Below, one piece after another: positions 1 through 5,686 of a stretch of 5,686 bases of DNA. This DNA comes from Campylobacteraceae bacterium. Its GTDB lineage: Bacteria; Campylobacterota; Campylobacteria; Campylobacterales; Sulfurovaceae. The notes under the pieces were generated by a model. The model was not told the DNA's origin. It saw only the letters and a list, made by a program, of their open reading frames with translations, and did not search any database. The translations under genes and the position numbers were made by a program. Location: positions 1-5,686 of the forward strand of contig JALWZK010000181.1 of assembly GCA_027002665.1 (NCBI GenBank), read 5' to 3'. Within the stretch, counting starts at the first letter, position 1, and every line of letters starts with the position of its first letter.

Positions 1-157
1 GAATACACTAGTAGTTGGAGATGGAGCAAATGACCTTAGTATGTTTAAGTATGCCTCAATTAGAGTAGCATTTTGTGCCAAACCCATATTAAAAGAGGCT
101 TCTACCCATATAGTAGATATAAAAGATTTAAGAGAGATTTTAAAAATTATAGATTAA
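1..157 (+). CDS. serB: Phosphoserine phosphatase (SerB-like HAD hydrolase), C-terminal fragment
   Basis: This is the last 51 codons of a gene that starts before the window; the first whole codon is at base 2 and the TAA stop is at 155-157. The fragment carries VVGDGANDLSM, the HAD-superfamily motif IV (GDGxND), whose aspartates help bind Mg2+. It is followed by a stretch ending in AFCAKPILKEAS, which fits the SerB family's usual 'G(I/V)AF.AKP.L...A' pattern. SerB removes phosphate from O-phosphoserine in the last step of serine synthesis, in the cytoplasm. The nucleophile motif (DxDxT) lies outside the window, so a related HAD phosphatase with another substrate cannot be excluded. uppP follows 41 bases downstream on the same strand with no visible terminator, so the two may share a transcript. 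Confidence 0.8.
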   Translation, partial: NTLVVGDGANDLSMFKYASIRVAFCAKPILKEASTHIVDIKDLREILKIID

Positions 158-198
158 ATAGAGATATTTTTTAAGAAATTAATAGTAGGATTATAATC

Positions 199-963
199 AT
201 GGACATTTTTCAAGCAGTCGTAATAGGTGCAATAGAAGGTTTTACGGAGTTTCTACCTATCTCCTCAACCGGACATATGATAGTAGCAAGTAAATTTTTG
301 GGTGTTGAGCAGAGTTCTATTATAAAGGCCTATGAGGTTATTATACAGTTCGCAGCTATCCTTGCTGTCATACTACTCTACAGAGAGAAGATAAATTTAA
401 AAGAGATAGGACTCTGGGAGAAGGTATTTGTAGCATTTTTACCAATCGCCATAGTTGGGTTTCTACTCAAAGATTGGGTAAAATCTATCTTTAGTGTAGA
501 GACGGTCGCCACTATGTTTATAGTTGGTGGTATTATATTTCTAATTGTAGAGTATTTTCATAAAGATAATGAATCCACAGCACAAGAGATTGAAGAGATT
601 AGTTGGAGTCAAGCTCTATGGATTGGATTTGGACAGATTTTCTCTCTAATACCGGGAACAAGTAGAGCGGGTTCTACAATTATTGCTGGAATGCTAAGTG
701 GAGTTAGTAGAAAAAGCTCTACAGAGTTCTCCTTTCTACTCGCAATTCCTGTTATGATGGCTGTAAGTGGCTATGATTTATTAAAGCACTACCAAGAGTT
801 TATTGGTGCTGATTTAACACCGTTCTTAATTGGTTTTGTGGTAGCCTTTATAGTAGCATATTTAACCATAAAACTATTAATAGTTTTTTTGCAACGATTC
901 ACCTTTGTTGCATTTGGTATCTATAGAATACTTTTTGGAGTTTTTCTATTAATGATAATATAA
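199..963 (+). CDS. uppP: Undecaprenyl-diphosphate phosphatase UppP (BacA family)
   Basis: This integral membrane enzyme hydrolyses undecaprenyl diphosphate to the monophosphate, so the lipid carrier can be reused for peptidoglycan and surface glycans. Overproduction of this family gives bacitracin resistance. Two family signatures are intact. The first is EGFTEFLPISSTGH at residues 13-26, holding the ExxxE pair (E13, E17), the serines S22/S23 and H26. The second is PGTSRAGST at 152-160, where R156 corresponds to the catalytic arginine of E. coli UppP (R174). Hydrophobic segments lie near residues 46-61, 75-90, 103-119, 138-151, 177-192, 205-230 and 235-254. At 254 residues it is slightly shorter than the E. 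coli protein (273), and nothing essential appears to be missing. The ATG has a TAGGA ribosome binding site at 186-190, 8 bases upstream. It lies between the serB-like gene and the helicase gene. Confidence 0.95.
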   Translation: MDIFQAVVIGAIEGFTEFLPISSTGHMIVASKFLGVEQSSIIKAYEVIIQFAAILAVILLYREKINLKEIGLWEKVFVAFLPIAIVGFLLKDWVKSIFSVETVATMFIVGGIIFLIVEYFHKDNESTAQEIEEISWSQALWIGFGQIFSLIPGTSRAGSTIIAGMLSGVSRKSSTEFSFLLAIPVMMAVSGYDLLKHYQEFIGADLTPFLIGFVVAFIVAYLTIKLLIVFLQRFTFVAFGIYRILFGVFLLMII

Positions 964-974
964 AATCTGTTTAT

Positions 975-978
975 AAGG
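975..978 (+). promoter_or_regulatory. Ribosome binding site supporting the TTG start of the helicase
   Basis: AAGG lies 7 bases before the TTG at 986. The surrounding TAAGGTA word recurs before oadA (2694-2700), where the start is a plain ATG. No ATG lies in frame near the N-terminus; the first internal in-frame Met codons fall inside the DEAD motif region (DEADEMLDMG). This site therefore fixes TTG as the start. Confidence 0.7.
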
Positions 979-985
979 TATTAAT

Positions 986-2371
986 TTGACATTTAATGAA
1001 TTTAATTTTCATAGAGAGCTTTTAAAAGGGATAAGGATAGCAGGATTTAGAGAGCCGAGTCCCATTCAGAGAGAGGTAATTCCCATTATTCAAAATGGAG
1101 AAGATTTAGTAGCACAGGCTTATACCGGAACAGGAAAAACTGCTGGATTTGGATTACCAATTATAAATAAGATTAGAAATGGAGAGATAGAGAGAGCCTT
1201 AGTAATTACACCAACAAGAGAGTTGGCTATACAGGTCAGTGACGAGCTATACTATCTTGGAAGATTTTGTGGGATAAGGACTATCGCTATATATGGTGGA
1301 GTAGGCTACGGCAGACAGATAGCACTCATTAATAGAGGTGTGCAGATAGTTGTAGCTACTACAGGACGACTTAAAGACCTCTATAAAAAAGGGAAAATAG
1401 ATAACTTTAATCCAGAAATTGTTGTGCTTGATGAGGCTGATGAGATGCTCGATATGGGATTTCTCGATGAGATAAAGGAGATTTTTGAATATATCCCCCA
1501 AAATAGGCAGACTCTACTCTTCTCCGCAACTATTCCAGAGCCTATCAAGGCATTGGCAGATAAAATCTTATCAAATCCAAAGTTTATATCTATTATTGGG
1601 AAAGATAGATGCACAACCAATAATGTTATAAAACAGCAATATTATGTAATAAATGAGTCTCAACGAGATGAGGCAATTGTTCGACTCTTAGAGAGTGAGA
1701 ATATTAAAAAGTCACTTATCTTCTGTAGAATGAAACGAGAGGTCGATAGATTATCAGACTATCTTCAAGCACTGGGCTTTAATGCAAGAGGAATACATGG
1801 AGATTTAGAACAGAGTGATAGAGATGAGATTATAAAGGCATATAGAAGAAATGAGATACAGATATTGGTGGCTACTGATGTAGCAGCGAGAGGGCTTGAT
1901 ATAAAACAGGTTACACATGTATTTAACTACCATATACCATTTGACCCTCAAAGTTATGTGCATAGAATTGGTAGAACCGGTAGAGCAGGAAGAGAAGGGA
2001 AAGCTATTACACTTGTATCTACCAATGAGTTTAGAGAGCTTCAACGCATTCAAAAGGAGGTTGGGGCTGATATGGAGTTGGCAACCATAGAGATAGATGT
2101 ATGGGATAGCGATAATAACTTCTCTATATTGGAGAAGATGGTTAGGGAGGTTACTATAGATGAGTTAGCAATAGATTTTATTGATAGTATGGAGGATATG
2201 AATTATCATGAATTTGTTGAGAGAGTGGTGACAATACTACTACAACAGAAGAATTGCTCAAAAACCATTACGATAGGATATGACCAAGAGAGTGTAAATA
2301 GTATGTTAGATGATTATTACAATGAGCAAAAAGTAGCACGAAAAAATAATCGTCTTAAAAAGCGAAGATAA
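986..2371 (+). CDS. DEAD-box ATP-dependent RNA helicase
   Basis: This cytoplasmic RNA helicase unwinds short RNA duplexes using ATP and probably acts in ribosome assembly, mRNA decay or cold adaptation. All core motifs are present in order: Q motif (F21 to Q28), motif I AYTGTGKT (45-52), Ia PTREL (76-80), GG (104-105), Ib TTGR (125-128), II DEAD (149-152), III SAT (180-182), IV SLIFC (243-247), V ATDVAARGLD (296-305) and VI HRIGRTGRAG (326-335). Motif Ib has threonine where most members have proline (TPGR). Residues about 375-445 form an acidic, probably helical region, reminiscent of the segment after the core in DeaD/CsdA-type helicases. The protein ends in a short basic tail (RKNNRLKKRR) that could contact RNA. 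I see no clear DbpA-type RNA-binding domain, so I cannot choose between DeaD/CsdA, RhlE and other names. The start is TTG, 22 bases after uppP. The 73-base gap that follows separates it from the oad genes. Confidence 0.95.
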   Translation: MTFNEFNFHRELLKGIRIAGFREPSPIQREVIPIIQNGEDLVAQAYTGTGKTAGFGLPIINKIRNGEIERALVITPTRELAIQVSDELYYLGRFCGIRTIAIYGGVGYGRQIALINRGVQIVVATTGRLKDLYKKGKIDNFNPEIVVLDEADEMLDMGFLDEIKEIFEYIPQNRQTLLFSATIPEPIKALADKILSNPKFISIIGKDRCTTNNVIKQQYYVINESQRDEAIVRLLESENIKKSLIFCRMKREVDRLSDYLQALGFNARGIHGDLEQSDRDEIIKAYRRNEIQILVATDVAARGLDIKQVTHVFNYHIPFDPQSYVHRIGRTGRAGREGKAITLVSTNEFRELQRIQKEVGADMELATIEIDVWDSDNNFSILEKMVREVTIDELAIDFIDSMEDMNYHEFVERVVTILLQQKNCSKTITIGYDQESVNSMLDDYYNEQKVARKNNRLKKRR

Positions 2372-2394
2372 CTCAAGCAATTGAAAGTAAAAGT

Positions 2395-2403
2395 TGATAG
2401 AAT
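2395..2403 (+). promoter_or_regulatory. Candidate extended -10 promoter for the oadGAB operon
   Basis: TGATAGAAT fits the extended -10 form TGN-TATAAT with one mismatch. It lies in the 73-base spacer between the helicase stop and oadG. Transcription would start near 2410, giving a leader of about 35 bases. TTGAAA at 2381-2386 resembles a -35 box but is only 11 bases from this -10. It could instead pair with TACATT at 2403-2408 at a 16-base spacing. In Campylobacter and Helicobacter the housekeeping sigma factor relies on an extended -10 with little -35 conservation, so the first reading is preferred. No operator or riboswitch is visible in the leader. Confidence 0.5.
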
Positions 2404-2444
2404 ACATTTATTAAATTAATCTCGAAAAATAAAAAAGGTTTTTT

Positions 2445-2693
2445 ATGGCTGAAGTAAATTATCTAATTGAAGCTTTAAAGTTTATGATACTTGGTATGGG
2501 TGTAGTATTTATATTTCTGATACTATTAGTTCAACTTATTAAGCTTCAGACTTCTCTAATTAATAAATATTTTCCGGAGAAGACTCCTATCATACCGACT
2601 AAGTCTGAAACAGTTAGCGAAGATAGAGATGAAGAACAACGACGAGTTGCTGTCATTATTGCAGCTATATTGGAATATAATAAAAATAGATAA
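2445..2693 (+). CDS. oadG: Oxaloacetate decarboxylase Na+ pump, gamma subunit (OadG)
   Basis: This small membrane protein anchors the soluble alpha subunit to the membrane beta subunit of the Na+-translocating oxaloacetate decarboxylase. It has 82 residues, the usual size for OadG. One strongly hydrophobic segment at about 11-33, including MILGMGVVFIFLILLV, begins with the glycine-containing pattern common in the family. A polar linker with KTPIIPTKSE and an acidic SEDRDEEQRR stretch follows. The C-terminal VAVIIAAILEYNK (68-80) matches the family's conserved 'VAAI.AAI' end, which is thought to bind alpha. Unlike some characterised OadG proteins with metal-binding histidines near the C-terminus, this one has no His or Cys. 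The family is short and poorly conserved, so the call rests partly on position: oadA starts 11 bases later and oadB follows. An AAGG site at 2435-2438 supports the ATG. Confidence 0.85.
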   Translation: MAEVNYLIEALKFMILGMGVVFIFLILLVQLIKLQTSLINKYFPEKTPIIPTKSETVSEDRDEEQRRVAVIIAAILEYNKNR

Positions 2694-2704
2694 TAAGGTA
2701 AATA

Positions 2705-4507
2705 ATGGCAAAAAAATATATTGATATAATGGATACAACCTTTAGAGATGGATTTCAATCTGTTTTTGGTGGTCGTGTTCTTATGGAAGATTTTTTTCCT
2801 GCAGTTGAAGCAGCAAAAAATGCGGGAATACATCACTTTGAATTTGGTGGAGGGGCAAGATTTCAGAGTCTCTACTTCTACTTAAGAGAAGATGCTTTTG
2901 AGATGATGGATAGATTTAGAGATATAGTGGGACCCGATGCAAATCTTCAAACTCTATCAAGAGGTATCAATACAGTTATGTTAGATACTGGAAGTAGAGA
3001 GCTTATTGAGCTTCATGTAAAGCTATTTAAAAAACATGGAACTACAACTATTCGAAACTTTGATGCTTTAAATGATGTCAATAATCTATCTTATAGTGGG
3101 GAGTGCATTAAAAAACATGGACTTCAACATGAGGTGGTTATTACAATAATGGATTTACCACCCGGTTGTAAAGGTGCTCATACTGTATCATTCTATGAAA
3201 AAACTCTCAGAGATATTTTAGATGCCGGAATTGAATTTGATAGTCTATGTTTTAAAGATGCGAGTGGAACGGCAAATCCAAATAAGGTATTTGAGACAAT
3301 ATCAATGGCAAGAAAACTTCTGGGTGAAAATGTCCACCTAAGACTACATACACACGAGACAGCAGGAACATCGGTCGCATCATATCTTGCCGCATTAGAA
3401 GCTGGTGCTAATGGTATCGATATGGCTGCAAGCCCTGTGAGTGGAGGGACAAGCCAACCAGATATTCTGACTATGTTACATGCAACAAAGGGGACAAATT
3501 ACAACCTTGGTGACTTAAAAGCTGATAAGATATTGAAATATGAGGATAGATTAAAGGAGTGTCTGGCTGACTATATGATACCTCCAGAGGCAACTCAAGT
3601 ATCACCTATAATTCAATTCTCTCCAATGCCGGGAGGTGCATTAACTGCAAATACTCAAATGATGAGGGATAATGGCAATCTTGATAAGTTTGATAAAGTT
3701 ATTAGAGAGATGAAAGAGGTGGTTGAGAAGGGTGGTTATGGAACATCTGTAACACCAGTTAGTCAATTCTATTGGCAACAGGCCTATGCGAATGTAATGT
3801 TTGGCAAATGGAAACAGATTACACCGGGATATGGAAGAATGGTGCTTGGATATTTTGGAAAGACACCTGTTCCTGCAGATCCAGAAATTGTTAAACTTGC
3901 CTCTGAGCAGTTAAATATGGAGCCAACAACAGAAAATCCATTAGATATATCAGATAGAGAGGTGACAAAATCCATAGCATATTGGAAAAAAGTTCTTGAA
4001 GATGAGAATATAGAGACAACTGAAGAGAATATATTTATAGCAGCCGCATGTGATAAAAAAGGTATAGCATTTTTAAAAGGGAAAAGCCCTTTAATGGTAA
4101 GAAAAGGTAAAGAGAATAAAACAAAAAGTGGAGATGGAAAGATGAGTGGAAATTATACAGTAGTAGTTGATGGTAAAAAATATAGCGTTCAGGTTACCGA
4201 AGGCGATGGCAATATAGAGATAACCCATAAAGTAGAAGAGACTCCAGCCCCTACTACAGAAACTAAATCAACTCCGAGAGTGAGTAGTAAAGGTTCAATT
4301 GAGATAAAATCTCAAACTCCGGGTAATGTGTGGAAAATTTTTAAATCTGTCGGGGAGAGAGTTCAAGAGGGAGAGAAGATTATGGTGCTTGAGGCTATGA
4401 AGATGGAAATCGATATTGTAGCTGAAAAGACGGGTGTAATTAAATCAATTGATGTAAAAGTTAATGATAGTGTAGTCGATGGACAGCTCCTTGCTACAAT
4501 GGAGTAA
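2705..4507 (+). CDS. oadA: Biotin-dependent carboxyltransferase: oxaloacetate decarboxylase alpha / pyruvate carboxylase subunit B
   Basis: This 600-residue cytoplasmic subunit transfers a carboxyl group between oxaloacetate and biotin. The N-terminal TIM barrel (about 1-290) carries the expected metal and active-site residues: D15 in TFRDGFQS, K184 in CFKDASG (the lysine that is carbamylated in the family) and H215/H217 in LHTHETAG. A conserved C-terminal carboxyltransferase part (about 291-465) includes SPMPGGALTANT (306-317). A Pro/Thr-rich linker (about 511-527) leads to a biotinyl domain (about 530-600). There VLEAMKMEID places the biotinylated lysine at K566, 34 residues from the end, as is normal. 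From memory, length and sequence closely resemble C. jejuni PycB, the biotin subunit of a two-part pyruvate carboxylase. The flanking oadG and oadB instead indicate the Na+ pump alpha subunit. The two roles cannot be separated by sequence alone, and no biotin carboxylase gene is in this window. AAGG at 2695-2698 is the ribosome binding site. Confidence 0.93.
   Translation: MAKKYIDIMDTTFRDGFQSVFGGRVLMEDFFPAVEAAKNAGIHHFEFGGGARFQSLYFYLREDAFEMMDRFRDIVGPDANLQTLSRGINTVMLDTGSRELIELHVKLFKKHGTTTIRNFDALNDVNNLSYSGECIKKHGLQHEVVITIMDLPPGCKGAHTVSFYEKTLRDILDAGIEFDSLCFKDASGTANPNKVFETISMARKLLGENVHLRLHTHETAGTSVASYLAALEAGANGIDMAASPVSGGTSQPDILTMLHATKGTNYNLGDLKADKILKYEDRLKECLADYMIPPEATQVSPIIQFSPMPGGALTANTQMMRDNGNLDKFDKVIREMKEVVEKGGYGTSVTPVSQFYWQQAYANVMFGKWKQITPGYGRMVLGYFGKTPVPADPEIVKLASEQLNMEPTTENPLDISDREVTKSIAYWKKVLEDENIETTEENIFIAAACDKKGIAFLKGKSPLMVRKGKENKTKSGDGKMSGNYTVVVDGKKYSVQVTEGDGNIEITHKVEETPAPTTETKSTPRVSSKGSIEIKSQTPGNVWKIFKSVGERVQEGEKIMVLEAMKMEIDIVAEKTGVIKSIDVKVNDSVVDGQLLATME
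4501..4504 (+). promoter_or_regulatory. oadB ribosome binding site inside the oadA end
   Basis: GGAG lies 6 bases before the oadB ATG and overlaps the last codons of oadA, whose stop is at 4505-4507. This arrangement suggests translational coupling of alpha and beta. It supports the start at 4511 over the in-frame ATG at 4559, which would remove most of the hydrophobic N-terminus and has no visible site of its own. Confidence 0.65.
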
Positions 4508-4510
4508 GAT

Positions 4511-5686
4511 ATGAGAATTAGACACATTTTTCTCTCAATACTATTTATCTTAATCGCTATGAGTTCATTCTCATTTGCAACTGAAGAGAGTAAAGTAGCT
4601 CATAAAACTCAACAAAAAGAGGTTTATAAACCTAAGACCCTTACTCAATTAATAAAAAGTCTATCTGAGACTACTGGTATCTATGCTATTTTAAATACCC
4701 ATGATGGTGAGATGACATCTGACCCGGCAGGTAAAGTTAAAGAGAGACCTATGACCGCTTTCGAATCGTCAATTGGTAGAGTTATTATGATTGGAATCGT
4801 CTTTTTACTATTCTATCTTGCAATAGCAAAAGGGTTTGAACCACTTCTACTTCTACCAATAGCATTTGGGGGACTACTCGCCAATATTCCATTAGCACAC
4901 ATAGCAGGACCAGACGGTATGCTTGGAGTTATCTATAATATGGGTATTGCAAATGAGTTTTTCCCCCTACTTATCTTTATGGGAGTTGGAGCAATGACAG
5001 ACTTTGGACCACTCCTATCCAATCCCAAAACTGCTCTTCTCGGTGGTGCGGCTCAATTTGGTATCTTCGGCTCGCTTGTAGGTGCTGTTGCACTTGGATT
5101 TAATCTGCAAGATGCCAGCGCAATCTCTATTATTGGTGGAGCTGATGGGCCAACCTCTATATTTATTGCAAATAGATTGGCTCCCGATATGTTAGGGGCG
5201 ATTGCTGTTGCTGCCTATTCATATATGGCACTTGTCCCTATAATTCAGCCTCCAATTATGAAAGCATTGACCACAGAAGAGGAGAGAAAAATTAAGATGG
5301 GAGTTCAGAGGAGAGTTCATAGATTGGAAAAACTTTTCTTTCCTATAATTCTACTTATGTTATCCATCTTAATTTTACCAGAATCCACCCCTCTAATTGG
5401 GGCATTTACATTTGGTAATTTTGCTAAAGAGTCGGGAGTTGTAGATAGACTAAGTAACACAATGCAAAATTCACTTATCAATATTGTAACTATCTTTCTG
5501 GGACTTGGTGTCGGTTCAAAATTGGCGGCAGATAAGTTTTTAGTCTTGGAGAGCTTGGGAATTATGGTTATTGGTTTAATTGCATTTGCAATCGGAACGG
5601 CGGCAGGTGTCTTAATGGCAAAAGTTATGAATAAATTTTCAAAAGAGCCTATCAATCCACTAATCGGTGCAGCAGGTGTTTCTGCT
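4511..5686 (+). CDS. oadB: Oxaloacetate decarboxylase Na+ pump, beta subunit (OadB), 3' end cut by window
   Basis: This integral membrane subunit decarboxylates carboxybiotin and couples it to Na+ export. An open frame of 392 codons runs to the window edge; the family's last 40-50 residues are missing. Conserved blocks include [19 protein letters not shown] (103-121), [14 protein letters not shown] (156-169), [10 protein letters not shown] (207-216), [18 protein letters not shown] (236-253), [15 protein letters not shown] (324-338) and [10 protein letters not shown] (382-391). D212 corresponds to the Na+-site aspartate (D203 in Klebsiella). N382, G386 and S391 correspond to the N373/G377/S382 set studied there; the partner arginine (R389) would lie just past the edge. 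Compared with the Klebsiella protein as I recall it, the N-terminus has an extra segment of about 60 residues. This begins with a signal-peptide-like stretch (hydrophobic about 6-22, possible cleavage after SFA at 23). The loop after GGLLANIP (120-127) is shorter. The gene follows oadA by 3 bases. Confidence 0.93.
   Translation, partial: MRIRHIFLSILFILIAMSSFSFATEESKVAHKTQQKEVYKPKTLTQLIKSLSETTGIYAILNTHDGEMTSDPAGKVKERPMTAFESSIGRVIMIGIVFLLFYLAIAKGFEPLLLLPIAFGGLLANIPLAHIAGPDGMLGVIYNMGIANEFFPLLIFMGVGAMTDFGPLLSNPKTALLGGAAQFGIFGSLVGAVALGFNLQDASAISIIGGADGPTSIFIANRLAPDMLGAIAVAAYSYMALVPIIQPPIMKALTTEEERKIKMGVQRRVHRLEKLFFPIILLMLSILILPESTPLIGAFTFGNFAKESGVVDRLSNTMQNSLINIVTIFLGLGVGSKLAADKFLVLESLGIMVIGLIAFAIGTAAGVLMAKVMNKFSKEPINPLIGAAGVSA

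Noticed and set aside
192..197. TATAAT, a perfect -10 hexamer, just before the uppP ATG
   Set aside because: It ends 2 bases before the start codon, so transcription from it would begin inside the gene. It lies in the spacer between the ribosome binding site and the ATG and is probably chance in AT-rich DNA.
1247..2053. Several minus-strand open frames of about 80 codons inside the helicase gene
   Set aside because: They run opposite conserved helicase motifs and give no plausible protein; they arise from codon bias in the real gene.
2431..2444. AAAAAAGGTTTTTT as a Rho-independent terminator after the helicase gene
   Set aside because: The two tracts are separated by only two bases and the stem would be all A-U, so no stable hairpin forms. 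The GG is better explained as the oadG ribosome binding site.
2546..2836. 96-codon minus-strand open frame spanning the oadG-oadA junction
   Set aside because: It is antisense to two well-supported genes, has a low-complexity composition rich in Ile, Ser and Cys, and has no recognisable domain.
5317..5655. 112-codon open frame on the minus strand
   Set aside because: It lies opposite conserved OadB sequence, including the [10 protein letters not shown] block, and its translation matches no family I recognise. It is a shadow of oadB.
1..5686. Mobile element, CRISPR array, tRNA/rRNA or phage feature
   Set aside because: I saw no direct or inverted repeat arrays, transposase or integrase motifs, or tRNA-like folds. 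Coding sequence fills nearly all of the window and the longest non-coding gap is 73 bases.

Overview
The window reads as an ordinary chromosomal stretch of an AT-rich bacterium. Every gene lies on the + strand and the DNA is densely coding. The best guess is a member of the Campylobacterota (Epsilonproteobacteria), of the Sulfurovum/Sulfurimonas/Campylobacter kind. Three things support this. The 600-residue biotin protein closely resembles, from memory, the PycB/OadA-type protein of Campylobacter jejuni. The only clear promoter-like sequence has the extended -10 form (TGN-TAGAAT) without a good -35 box, which is typical of that group. Codon use is AT-rich, with AGA for arginine, ATA for isoleucine and TTA for leucine all common. 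No database search was possible, so the taxon is an inference.

The left half (1-2371) holds three closely spaced genes: the 3' end of a serB-like phosphoserine phosphatase; uppP (bacA), a membrane phosphatase that recycles the undecaprenyl carrier of peptidoglycan synthesis; and a DEAD-box RNA helicase that begins at a TTG codon. The gaps are 41 and 22 bases, with no visible terminator, so co-transcription is plausible. The three functions have no obvious common pathway.

The right half (2445 to the window edge) is an oadG-oadA-oadB operon, preceded by a 73-base spacer with a candidate promoter. The gaps are 11 and 3 bases. It encodes the small membrane anchor (gamma), the biotin-carrying carboxyltransferase (alpha) and the membrane decarboxylase/Na+ channel (beta, cut off by the window end) of a Na+-translocating oxaloacetate decarboxylase. 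In such complexes alpha moves the oxaloacetate carboxyl group to biotin. Beta then decarboxylates carboxybiotin and exports Na+. Gamma holds the complex together.

Nothing here looks like a new mobile, defence or RNA system. The points most worth a second look are whether the alpha subunit serves oxaloacetate decarboxylase, a two-subunit pyruvate carboxylase, or both; its changed active-site loop; the signal-peptide-like N-terminal extension of OadB; and an OadG with no histidine or cysteine.
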